A program made the position numbers and the translations under genes. Of a stretch of DNA of 64,000 bases, positions 52,517 through 63,496 are shown in pieces. The stretch is from Branchiostoma floridae (Eukaryota > Chordata > Leptocardii > Amphioxiformes > Branchiostomatidae), in the NCBI RefSeq assembly GCF_000003815.2, contig NC_049979.1, positions 27,402,782 to 27,466,781 of the forward strand, given 5' to 3'. Each line of letters begins with the position of its first letter. Positions within the stretch are counted from its first letter, which is position 1. The notes beneath the pieces were generated by a model that worked only from the letters and a program-made list of their open reading frames with translations, was not told the origin of the DNA and did not search any database.

Positions 52517-53309
52517 GGCAAATTTAGTTTAGCTCCTGTTGTTTGAGTTACAGGAGCTAACTGTTGCACACCCAGCACCAACGGCTACTCCTACGCCATT
52601 TTCCATATTTCATAATTTGAGTGTCTGTAAGGTTGATTATTGCAAGCTATCCGTAACTTGTGCTATCCTCATCATTTCTATTTTTAAGCTCACTAGCCAA
52701 TTTTCAATGGGCAATGTCACATATAAAGGGTTGATAACATCATTACTTCAACTGATTACTTCAATTGATAGTTTTCAGCTACTCACGCACTCACTCGGCT
52801 TCCTAGTAGTGGCGATTTTTACATCTTTCTAAAGTTTCTTCACCCAGCCTCAATAGTGAAGGCCACTTTGGCCACTACTAGCCAACCCCAAACCTCTGCT
52901 TGGAGAATAATATGTCTTATAGATTATATGTCTTAAGACAAAGTCAAGGACTTGCATATCTCTCACATACGCTGACACAGCAATTTGCATAACAGCAGGG
53001 AAAAAAGCCCAAAACAATGTTGTACTATTCAGTATTCTCTGACAAAGCTTTATTCACCCATACACATTTTTGATAACTTATTTGCAAATACATGATTTTC
53101 CAGACAGTGATCTTCAGCATCTCATCTGATACTATACAATAGTTCCTAGAATTCGTTATAAAAATAGATGTCAATTATGTCTTTATAAGTCTTCTGTCTT
53201 CTTCCCCTTGCCTGTGTGAAAGGAAACAAAAAGAAGAATAATTATGTAAGACAGGACTAGGGACTATGTACTGTTTTTATTTTTGTCACAGCAAGTCTTA
53301 GCATATGAA

Positions 53310-53430
53310 CAATTCCTGTGTGTGTTTGTATGTGAATGTGTATGTGTGTATGTAATACTATGTATGTGTGTATGTACATGTATATATGTTTGCGTGTATG
53401 TGTGAATGAATGAATGTGTTTGTGTGCGTG
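53310..53430. repeat. GT/TATG-rich simple repeat
   Basis: Alternating TGTGTATGTATG-type sequence in the probable 3' UTR or flank of the unknown minus-strand gene. Confidence 0.85.
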
Positions 53431-53665
53431 TCTGAACATTTCATTATCATTTCAAAAATAGGTTAACGTAGAATAGAAAAATGGTAGCAAAGTTGATCCC
53501 AATTGGACAATATTGTCTTAGAACATTTCAGATTGACAATAATACACGTTTAAGGGCTGAAAATAATATTCCTAACCACCTACTGATTTTTCTTTCATGA
53601 TACAGCCCCAACTGTCAGAATATCATACAGCAAACAAGTAAAACCAGCCTTACTAACCACATTCT

Positions 53666-53745
53666 CTAGTCAAACTCGTCGTCAGAGGCCTCCTGTCTGC
53701 TGCAGCAGCAGAAGAACCTCTTCCACCACTTCCTCCTCTTCTTTC
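53666..53745 (-). CDS. Short last exon of the unknown gene (basic plus Cys cluster)
   Basis: A TTGTAG acceptor opens GKKRRKWWKRFFCCCSRQEA followed by SDDEFD and a TAG stop. The phase matches exon 3. The basic-aromatic-CCC arrangement is typical of S-acylated membrane anchors, but this is inference. On the minus strand a possible AATAAA lies at 53054-53049. Confidence 0.75.
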
Positions 53746-56700
53746 CTACAAGTCGTAAAAAAATTACCCATGACTGAAACAATGTTGTAGTTTTGGAAAT
53801 TGCCAGTCAACATATTCTGTCTTTAAAAGTGATATCTCACTGAACTTGGGGCACCGGCGCATCACTGTGAGGTTCAAAAGATTACTCAACGAATTTCAGA
53901 GATAAAGACGAATTTTCTTATATTCTGTGTATTTTATTGTATTCTTCGTCATACTTTTACGGAATATACACAATGTCAAAATTGTAAAAAAATCACAACA
54001 GTGCCACAGTTAACAAACCTTGCAGTGCCACACCGGTGCCCCAAGTGCAGTGAGATACCACCTTTATGGTGGTGCCATTATTAGTGGATTCAAATCCATG
54101 CTTCTACTGATTAATCATGTTTCTTACCATAAGGCCATGTTGATTTGATTACTAGTATGTGGATGACATCGTATAGAACCACCAAACTGATGTGAGCATG
54201 TAAATAAATAAAAAGTTTGGAAAAAAAAAAAGGTTGCCTTCGTTATGAAATCTAAGTGATTAGATAGGTTGAACAAATGTCTGAGCACACAGAATATGGT
54301 ATACCCAAGGAGTTTAACCTCCTTGGTATAACAAACTAAAAGTTCTTCGTTTTTGTCCTTTCAAGTCTTTTTCTGTTACCTCTGAATTGATGTTGGCATT
54401 CTATGACATAGAGTCCATTCCAAGACACCGTGCGGATGTTTGTTGCCATTGTTTACAATTGATTTTAAAGTTTTGTAATTATATGTCTAGGACATTTGAT
54501 ACTTAAGAAATATTTTTAACACTGTTTCAACTTTATAAACATATCCCCAATCCTGTAAAACATTGGAAATAATCATGATGTGGAATTGAATACTTCTAAT
54601 GGTTTCTTATTAATGACAACAGCTTTCTACCATTATTTACCATTTTCTACCATTTTTGTAACATTTTGTAAATGGGTCAGTGGGCTGGGAAGATAGTAAT
54701 TCACACATCCTTGCTAAGTTTGGTTGGGTGACATGCAACAATGGTCCACCACAAAGGACCCACCAGTGCCCAGCAGTGAAATCTAAAAATATTCAGAGGC
54801 AACAATAGGACTTAGTTTTATGGGGGCAATAAACTAATGTAACCATTTGGCATTGTGAAAGAATCACACATAAGTTTCACAATTATTCTAAATAAAGATA
54901 TTTTTGTACTGTTACTTTCAAAATGTTTCTAAAATATTGAAAGGAATTCAAATAGATGAATATTTTTTTGTCAATTTTTAAAAAAAAAGTTAATTATTTT
55001 GGCTTACATATTCATTTATTCAAAATAATTCAAACTTATTACAAATATCACCTAAAAACCCTCATGGTGTCTTGGAATGGACTCTAAGTATACATTTTAC
55101 TTTTTTATTTAGGGCATAATGTTACATTTGCTAGTTTTGCAGATGCTTTGTACGATTTATGGTATGGCTGAAAACTCTTTTTTTCTTATTTTGGAAACAG
55201 CAAAAAATTGATACATGCGGAAATGTCATCCATCTAAAGATTGTAATGAAATCAACATGGCCTAACTACTTGTTTCCTAATCAAATATCTTCATGCCAAA
55301 GCAAATGAGAAAACAGCAACAACTACATGCACTACTATGTGGACAATGATAAAACAGTTATGAATACACCAACCACACACAGTCACTGGGTATGTGAGAT
55401 AGACCATGTTTGGACAGAGTTATAGTCTGAAATATTGCTGACCGGGTCCTCTGAACATTGCCAGACACACTATGTGTAGCCGTGGTACTGAAAGTACTTC
55501 CGCCAGTAAAAAAAAGGTTGTACTGCTGAATTTGAGAATAAAGTTGTTGTCCTTACCTGAAGCACATTCCGATCCATCTGAGGAGAGACTGCTAGACTCC
55601 TGGTCCCAGCTGGTGTAGTCATAGAAGCTGCTGACACCACTGCTGTAGCTCTCGTCCCGGCTGGCAGTCTCGTCTCGGCTAACAGTCTCATCTCGGCTGG
55701 CGGTCTCATCCCGGCTGGCGGTCTCGTCCCGGCTGGTGAAGTCATAGAGGCTGCTGACACCACTGCTGTCATTCTCGTCCTGGCTAGACTCCTCCTCGTC
55801 ATCTTCTTCCTGATGATGATGATTGGTTTATTTTTCAGTAAATAGAATTTTCATCAAACAGTGAAATTGATTATTCAAAATGAACATACCTGGCATCCAG
55901 AAGGCTGAATTACGTAAAAAATCTTACAGACATCCATAACATACAGATATATCCACGTACAAATCATTTAAAATACCTGGCTGGTGTCATCTTCTTCCTG
56001 GGTGGTGTCATCTTCTTTCTCACTGGAGTCATCTTCTCCCTCGCTGCTGTCTTCTGCTTCATCATCTGCTTCGTAGTCAGCATCCTCGCTGCTGGTCTCC
56101 TCCTCTGCTGGGCTGTCCATGGCACTGCTGTCCTCTGCCTGGCTGTCCATGGCACTGCTATCCTCTGCTGGGCTGTCCACGGCACTGCTGTCCCCCTTCT
56201 CTGCTGGGCTGTCAACCGCACTGCTGACCATCTCTGCTGGGCTGTCCACGGCACTGCTGTCCTCTGCTGGGCTATTCACGGCACTGCTGTCCCCCTTCTC
56301 TGCTGGGCTGTACACGGCACTGCTGTCCTCCCCTGCTGGGCTGTTGTCCTGGGCTGTGTCCATATACATATAATCAAATCAACATGGCCTAACTACTTGC
56401 TTCAATCAAATACCTTCATGCCAATGCAAAGCAGAAAACCAACAACAGCAACAACAACACAACTACATCCACTATTATATGGACAATGATAGAAGGGTGA
56501 GTCAGAAAGTAATGCAAATGGTTTCATAACAGACTCATTTTTTAATTGAATGAGTTGAAATTTGGTAAAAAAAGTAAAGGCATATATCCTTTTGAGATTA
56601 AAATATCTAAATTTGTTGTTCATTATTCTATAGGTCACTGAGCTGATTTCAAGATGACCACACCCTTGGAATCCCGTCAGAACAAAAGAAAGATACAATT

Positions 56701-58466
56701 AACGTACAATTAAGAATTTCCATGAACCAATTTTTGCTATTTAGAAAACTAAGCCTGCACATGGAATAGTCTGTTGCCACATGCTTACTTTCAACTCTGA
56801 AATTGTATTAGTTTTTCTTTTTTTGTTGTTGGTGTACAGTGAGGTATAAGCAGTCGTCAGGGTCACGAGATTTGAGGTGTGTTGAAAAGTTTCTGTAGCC
56901 TACTTTCCCATAAACAAAGAGGAACGAAACACTTCTTGGCCTTTAAAAAATGAATAATTGTGTAAAAATTTTGTTTCTTTTGATTAATGGAAAAGCAGTC
57001 TTTTAACCTTTTAACCAACAACTTACGAATTCGTGTATAAATCCAACTTGCTCTATATCACAACTTACTTTACCCTAGGAGCTGTAAATGAGGAAGTATT
57101 GGGAGTTCAGAAATAAAAATTGGCATGCAACCTATAGAGACATTTGTTATCATACATGTGTAATTCCAACCTCATACAGTAGTTTTCAGTGGTCAGATTT
57201 AGAGGAACTGATCGTCTGACAAGCTTCCAAGGGTGTGGCCATCTTTTAATCAACTCAGTTGCTCATAAGATGATAAAGAGAAATTTTAAAATTTCAATCA
57301 CAAGAGGATATATGCCTCTATCTTTGTACCAAATTTCAACTCAATCTATTAAAATATGAGTCTGTTATGAAACCACTTGCATTACTTTCTGACTCAATCT
57401 CGTAACGTAAGGTTACCAGTTTACGTGCAGGACCAATTAACGGTCAGTTAGCGACATGGCTACATTTCAAGGTGCACCATGCAAAAATTAATCAATAATA
57501 ATAAAGCTATAAATGTGTTATTAACATTGAAAACAATTGCAATGAATATTGCACAATTTTCATGGAAGATCATGGGCCCTTGGTGCCTGGGTTGACTTTA
57601 CGTGACGTTCTACTGAGGCAAAATCGGCAGTCCAACCTCATTCATCACTACGGCGCTACTGCAGGCGATGGTGGGGTAGACACAAAAATTTTACGGTGGT
57701 TTGTTTGTTTACCACTTCTGTAATATTTTGCAGCAAGTGTTTGAATATGTGTGCTAATAGGCAGAGCACTACAGGGAGAAAGACTCAAGTGACCGTTAAT
57801 TGGTCACCCTAGAACAATTCTTCACTGCCAACCTCTCCATTATTACATGCTGGTGCGCAACTAAAGATGGAGGGAAGAAATAAATTACCATGCACTTTTT
57901 TAACAGACAAACTACTGTTTCTTCAAATGGGTTAAATATCTAATTCTGCCCAAGCATTTCAGAACAATAATCATTTTCCATAATTCGACCATTAACTGGT
58001 AACCTTACGTTATAACAGTTATGAATACACTCGCCAGAGTAACTGGATATGTGAAATTATAAGACCATATTTGGGACAGAATTATAGTCTGAAATATTGC
58101 TGCCTGGGTCGTCTGAAAATTGCCAGACGCACTTTGTGTAGCCGTGGTACTGAAACTAGAGAAAGTATTTCCACCAGACAAAAACAATCCTGTACTGATG
58201 AATTTGAGAAGAAAGTTGTTGTCCTTACCTGAAGCATATTCCGACTCCTCCGTCTCTGCTGGGCTGTCCACGGCACTGCTGTCCTCCTCCGCTGGGCTGG
58301 GTCCTTCCTGAAAGAGAATGGTGGGCTTCACGGCTTCGTCCATCGCTGGCAGCCGCTTGGCCCGGTTTTCGCACAACTTCCTCCAGGCGTCGCGCCTGTG
58401 AGCGAGTCTACCTGCGATGGCGCATGCTGTGCCGACCACGGGTAACTCGGAGTGACTGTCAGACAT
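53666..58466 (-). CDS. Unknown acidic-repeat protein with basic, triple-cysteine C-terminus (4 exons, 315 aa)
   Basis: Exons in gene order are 58466-58229, 56353-55977, 55809-55557 and 53745-53666, with junction phases 1, 0 and 1, totalling 948 bases. I do not recognise the family. Residues 1-55 are mostly basic (GRLAHRRDAWRKLCENRAKR). Residues 55-205 are acidic Ser-Pro-Ala-Glu repeats of the type SSAVDSPAE. Residues 231-257 carry five SRDETA-type repeats inside a Ser/Asp-rich part flanked by SSGVSS-YDYT motifs. The last exon encodes KKRRKWWKRFFCCCSRQEAS and an acidic end, a layout that suggests palmitoylated, membrane-attached cysteines (inference). No transmembrane segment is visible. The ATG at 58466 is the first in frame; an upstream open stretch lacks an ATG. 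Exon 1 and exon 3 ends plus adjoining introns are duplicates of each other. Confidence 0.72.
55557..55809 (-). CDS. RDETAS-repeat exon of the unknown gene
   Basis: Phase forces the frame that reads EEDDEEESSQDENDSSGVSS, then repeats of SRDETA, then SSLSSDGSECAS. A different, Arg/Thr-rich open frame over the same bases on the same strand does not join its neighbours and is a shadow. The exon ends with a TCAG/GTAAGG donor nearly identical to that of exon 1. Confidence 0.75.
55977..56353 (-). CDS. Acidic SPAE-repeat exon of the unknown gene
   Basis: Encodes residues 80-205, about nine imperfect units of D-SSAVDSPAE-like sequence with GD, EK or MV inserts, followed by a Glu/Asp-rich stretch (SEDADYEADDEAEDSSEGED). 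The ACACAG acceptor and GTATTT donor fix it in phase. The DNA repeats are short (27-36 bases) and well preserved, so copy number may vary between alleles. Confidence 0.8.
56494..57409. mobile_element. DNA transposon remnant with about 190-bp inverted ends
   Basis: GTGAGTCAGAAAGTAATGCAA with TTTCATAACAGACTCA on the left is mirrored near 57215-57405 (TGAGTCTGTTATGAAACC, TTGCATTACTTTCTGACTC). The GAAAGTAATGCAA end resembles mariner-type ends. The centre shows no intact transposase. It lies in intron 1 of the unknown gene. Confidence 0.8.
57412..58014. mobile_element. About 600-bp inverted-repeat element
   Basis: The left end GTAACGTAAGGTTACCAGTT and right end AACTGGTAACCTTACGTTA are inverted. 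A second inner pair, ACCAATTAACGGTCA and TGACCGTTAATTGGT, lies at about 57452 and 57790. It abuts the 56.49-57.41 kb element. Confidence 0.75.
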
Positions 58467-59090
58467 CGTTGGATAGTGTCGGTCAGGATCGTAACCGTGT
58501 GGAACACTGAGACTGCGGAGCTCTTGAAAAGAACGTCCGTCCGCGGTGAAGTCTCTCGCGGAATGAAGCAAACACAAGGTTGCCCCGGCTAACCATGCCG
58601 TACAATGGCGTTCCAGAACATATGACCGTTAGAAGCAACGTTCGCAAGTGCGATTCGCCCCCCTCCCCATCCTCCGCTCCCCCTCCCCTCTTGGCGTAAA
58701 AAATGCACATTTATGAAATATTAAACTACAAAAACACAACTAACCTAAGTTTAACACCATAACGGTGCTAGTACATAATCCTTCTCAAACGATCATCACC
58801 TGTCCATTGAGAAATGACTGGCCGAGTTGTAACGTTAGTTGAAATGAAAAAGTGGGCGTTTACGTTCGAATCCGACGTAAACTTTCATTTGATAGCCTTC
58901 AATGTCTTCTCATTTCCAACATAACACAGACACACATTGGAAATTTCAACTCCCAAGTTAGAAGGAAGAGCCTAAAATACTGCGGTATCCTCCAAAATAA
59001 AACGTTGTTATTGCTAGAAACGGTGACCTATGGGGTCACTGCCGTATGAGTAAGGTCACGTTCGAATGGCTACATTCACACTTTCCTACC

Positions 59091-60481
59091 CAGTCGAACC
59101 GCAGGTCACCCTAGAACGCGTTATTCTCTAAGATACGGCTTTTGTCGCGACCCGATTTGACCCCGCTGCATGGGTGTTTTTAACTGAATGTTGTACAACA
59201 AAAAGACCTCAGACCTACATGATGTTTATACTTTTTCATATCAACAGGTTTTGCCCAGTACAACCATGTAGATATTTCGTGCATTGCCCAATGGCAGCGA
59301 ACGCTGTTGGCTTTGAAACATAAGCAATTTTTGGTAAGTTTATGTTTGCCGGTCTTTTTTTACAGTTCAACTTGATCCCACGAGATAAATTCACAGCGCG
59401 AAAGTCCAATTCCTCACCTTTTCATTGATACCTAAGTTCCCGGGGAAATTTGAAGAGCAACGGGTTTGCCCCGAAATTATGTGACAACATGTCGAATTTC
59501 CCGGCATCTTTTTTCGAACGTGAAACCGCACACACTGATCTTTCACTATGCTTTACAAATCTCAGACATGATGTATTGATATCAGTATGCTTGCACATGA
59601 ATCCCACTTATTCTGGCTTCTGGTTAATGTCAGTTTCATTTCGGTAGGTTTTAAGAAGCCTATTTGCGACGGCAAGTCCTGAGCCGTAAGTTTTATCAAC
59701 CTTTCCAAACGCTGCAACATTAGGCTTGAACTCGCTTGACCCCTACGACACGGAAAATGGAACGTACCGGCTGCGTTCCACCGTTCGAACCCAGGTTCGG
59801 AGCAGGAGTTCGAAACAGATTGACTCAAAATCTGATGTTTTTTAAAAAGTCTAACTTTGCACTAAAACCCTGTGTCTATGTGTACTTGTCTATCATCATG
59901 TCACTTATTATATTGCATCTGACAGTAGAACCCATTCAGCTTCTCGTACCAAGAAATGAGGCCTGTGACACCATGCGAAATGTATGAAAATATGGTCAAA
60001 ACGCAGGGTAGTGTGCGTGGCCTGCAACAACCAGACTGAAACTTCACCACCGTGATTTGTGCATGTTAGAAGATAATTTCGGGGCAAACCCGTTGCTCCT
60101 CAAATTAAACAAGCAAGTTTGGTATCAATGTTCAGGTGAGGAACTGGGCTATCACGTGGTGGGGTTAGCTAATGGGATCATGGTGAACTGCAAAAAAGAC
60201 AACCACAAATAAACTGGCAAAAATTGCCAATGTTTCGAAAGCTACAGTGTTCGCTGTCATTTTGCAATGCATGAAATATCTACATGGTTGTACTGGGCAA
60301 AGCCTGTAGATATAAAAAAGAACAAACATTATGTAGGTCTGAGGTCTTTTTGCTGCACAACGGGCACTTGCTTACACCCATGCAGCGAGGTCAAGCCAGG
60401 ACAAACGGTGTTCCGGCGTATGACCTGTCGTAGAGAGGGCTGCGCAGAACGGATGCGCATAGAGCTCTGCGGTTCGACTGT
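59091..60481. mobile_element. 1.39-kb foldback element between two divergent genes
   Basis: The outer pair CAGTCGAACCGCAG (59091) and CTGCGGTTCGACTG (60468) and inner pairs such as AAAAAGACCTCAGACCTACAT and its inverse, and GGGTTTGCCCCGAAATTAT and its inverse, define arms of about 400 bases around a centre of about 570 bases. A partial third copy lies near 51785-51860 (CCATGTAGATATTTTGTGC). Confidence 0.8.
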
Positions 60482-60889
60482 ACCGTAAACACGTGATACA
60501 CCCCAAAGGAAAGTAAGGAAAGAGTCTTTACCGATACAGAGTTGGAGTATCCTGTGTTTTGTCCAGTTCAACACGGCTGTCAGTCACACAGTTGTCAGCA
60601 TAAGCAGATAATGAAGTTTTCATCGTGCCTGAAGAACTCTACTCTACTCTACTCTACACAAATCTCCGTACACACACATGCTCTGTGACACCACAGTCCT
60701 TGCAAACCAGAAGGAAGAATGTCAGACTCACAACCATGTACAAATTCATTCTCAACCACATTTCTGTCCCATATGCGTCCAAATAACTGGTCCTGGCGAC
60801 TTGAGATGATGCTCTCGCCGCACCAACCACGCTTCCAAACTGCAGCTGCAGGCCATTGCGACTTGCGACGAGTAAATCCAAGTACTAAC

Positions 60890-61040
60890 GTTATACAGGT
60901 TCTCGTTTTCCCCTCGCACCATCCAGGAGTTGAAGAAACTTGAGCCTGGTGTGGCGGAGGCCGCGGGTCTCTCTTCCTGTTCAAAACCGAACTGGGAAGC
61001 CGGGTCCTGCTTTGAGTTGCTCCTAGACTTCCTCGTATAC
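60890..61040 (-). other. Candidate minus-strand exon, unassigned
   Basis: On the minus strand an open stretch reads RKSRSNSKQDPASQFGFEQE followed by RPAASATPGSSFFNSWMVRG. The composition is protein-like, but there is no in-frame ATG, and neither a good acceptor nor donor is clear. It may be a 5' exon of a gene that lies beyond what I can follow, or a chance frame. Confidence 0.2.
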
Positions 61041-61084
61041 AACGTTAACGTTAACGTTACCCACTAAATTCACTCATAACGTTA

Positions 61085-61320
61085 AACACCCACAACTCTG
61101 TTGTTTATGTTGCTTAGTGTTGTTACCTTTATTTCCCTATGTTTATCTGTTCCGATCACTTGTTACTGACACCCTGCTAGACATTTCAGACGATCGTTAC
61201 ACTAAATTCGCTTATCTTCTTTTGCACCCACAAATCAGTTGTTTACGTTCGTCAATGTCTTTACTTTTATTTCCCTATTTTTATTTGTCCCGATCACTTG
61301 TTACCGTAACACATGCGCAC
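61085..61320. repeat. Imperfect direct duplication, about 145 bp
   Basis: TTGTTTATGTTGC...TTATTTCCCTATGTTTATCT with CCGATCACTTGTTAC recurs as TTGTTTACGTTCG...TTATTTCCCTATTTTTATTT with CCGATCACTTGTTAC. It lies upstream of the stathmin-like gene. A short (CTACT)n run is at about 60640. Confidence 0.7.
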
Positions 61321-62054
61321 TGCTAGTAATACCTGTTATGGGGGCCTAGCAGTACAAAAATAAGAACAAGATCCCAAGTCGTTGTCATCATTTATTTATC
61401 AGTCACCACTCACCAATCATATTCTGCTAAGTTAAAACGACCCCCCTCCTCTCCTCATCCTAGAAAAGAAATCAAGATGATGACGTTTTTGTCTAGTAAC
61501 TAGTATTTCAAAACATCCAGGGGGCAACTCAAACGCATGTTTGAAATAATGCATTTTTTATATTTATGTAAAGCATTTTATTTCAAAAACCTATTTGGCG
61601 ACAAGAGAACCGGTCTGCTTTTAGCATGAGCTTTGTACTACTTAAGCGTCCAAGTGAACAATAGATAACGTACAAATAACGCACATACGCGTATAATGAC
61701 GTATTTATTGTATCATGTTCGATTATTGGACGAGGTGGTGTCTTATTGTAAAAATTATATGTTTACATATCTTTAACAAAAAGTGATAAAATAAGATCAT
61801 TTTGTTCTTTTTTGTTTTTCATTTGGCCAGTTTCAACTACTTGAATTTGTAACTTAAGCCTCACATCGTAGAACAATGATTAAACGGAGACAGAAAGACC
61901 ATACAACACCCCCACGTCTTGTCCCATAATCGAACATTCCACACTTCCCCATCAGTTGTGACGTTATATTGTGTTGCCTAGCTGCGTTTAGAACAACAAA
62001 GTTCCACTAGCCGATAGTCACTGATCATAGACTCGTGACAATTGCACGTACATA

Positions 62055-63496
62055 ATGTGGAAGTTTCTCATTACGCTCACGAGCTGCTTCTGTATGAAGC
62101 GCTCCAACAAGGTGTCCCCTGTGGAGGATGGAGATGTGGAGAAAGAGACAGCACCGGTAGAGGAGGAGATGGCCCGCGGGACCACCGGTGAGTCACTGGG
62201 TTTACGTACGTTGTACGTGTTGTATTTATCGCATAAAATTAAAATTCGGTCGTTGTGCGAGGCGGTGTTTTTTTTCAGTCTAGATAGCTTGTGGTGAGTT
62301 TGTGATGGAAGGGGAGTGGTATAGACCCGCCCTATATCACATCCCTTAGGTAACTTCTACAAAATCTTACATGTCATCGTAAATATATACGCTATCACCA
62401 GCATTTACTACATTTTCATGTATTCTTTGAATTGTTCCAGAATGTCCAGTGGTGACCGCACAGCCTCCGATGTCCCAGCCAAGGTCCAGCAAGTCGTCGG
62501 CCGACGTCCTTGCTGAGCTGCGACAAGACGGCCTGTTGCCCCTCAACACCCGGGGCGAGTCCGTCGCTTTCCAGGTGCTAGTCAAGCCCGCCTCCGAGCC
62601 CGACGCGCCCCCTCGCCGTCCGGTTAAGCTGGAGAAACTTGAAGAAAATCTCCAGGAGAGGCGCGAACGGGTCAAGAAGGAGCCCGCGGGATCACGCACT
62701 AAACTGAGACAGCAACTCAGCAACGCCGCCAACAGACGTGACGTGAGTGATACATGTATCATATCATATCATTTCATATCATTTGAACTCCTCTCCATAT
62801 CATTTCTAGTCAATGAGTGGATCATTATCAGGGAAATTTCGAGAAATTTCGATGATACAGACAATAAGAAAGAAAGGACCAAAAGCAGCTGGAGAACAAA
62901 TATAGGCTGTTGGCACAGTTGAAGGCTTGAAGCTCTGAGCTAAATCGCTTTGTTTGTATCTTTCTGAACAGGAGATCTTACAGAATAGATCACGGAAACT
63001 TGCAGAGAGCTCTAGGAGAGCAAAGGCCAAAGCAAGGGCAGCGAAGAAGGAGCGCAAGAGCACTGCCTTTGTTATTTCCTCTGTCAGCGACACGGATGCC
63101 ATCGTTCCCCGGGACTCGGAGAAGGCGCAGGATTTGGAGAAACGTCTAAGCAAGAGGAGAGAGCGAGTCGCGAAAAGGATCACCGCGGAAGACCTGAAGA
63201 AACAGCAGGAGTTGGCAGCTGAACGCAGGAGGGTGAGTTTCTCAGTGCACTCTCTAATGTTGAATATCGGAAGGGCAAAATTCTGTGTTGTATTGCAACT
63301 GGGATCAACAAAGGGCAACTTTTTGATGGCCTATGGCATGTAATTTGTGTTCCTGAAGATTTTGAAAGAGACAAAGATGAACTTTTGGGTAATTCTTGAC
63401 TTTTGTCGCCCGCCTGTGCAGGAGAACAGGAAAGAGACAGCATGGAAGGCCAAAATGTCGGGGATGAGCAGCTGGGATAAGGCTCTCGACTTTTAA
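62055..63496 (+). CDS. Stathmin-family protein, membrane-anchor-like N-terminus (4 exons, 256 aa)
   Basis: Exons are 62055-62187, 62441-62742, 62972-63232 and 63422-63496, junction phases 1, 0, 0, total 771 bases. Stathmins sequester tubulin dimers and destabilise microtubules. The N-terminus MWKFLITLTSCFCMKRSN has the hydrophobic-CxC layout of the palmitoylated, Golgi-targeted neuronal stathmins (SCG10 has CSCF). Residues 83-94, GESVAFQVLVKP, correspond to SGQAFELILKP of SCG10 (recalled). From about residue 107 onward the chain is a long charged helix (EKLEENLQERRERVKKE and later LEKRLSKRRERV), typical of the stathmin-like domain. The ADVLAELRQDGLL segment hints at the stathmin-domain-containing 1 (STMND1) branch. 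The helix is less regular than in vertebrate stathmins, so subfamily assignment is open. A canonical AATAAA lies at 63713-63718. Confidence 0.72.

Noticed and set aside
55470-55802. Arg/Thr/Ala-rich 110-residue minus-strand frame
   Set aside because: Right strand, wrong frame: only the frame reading SRDETA repeats joins exons 2 and 4 in phase.
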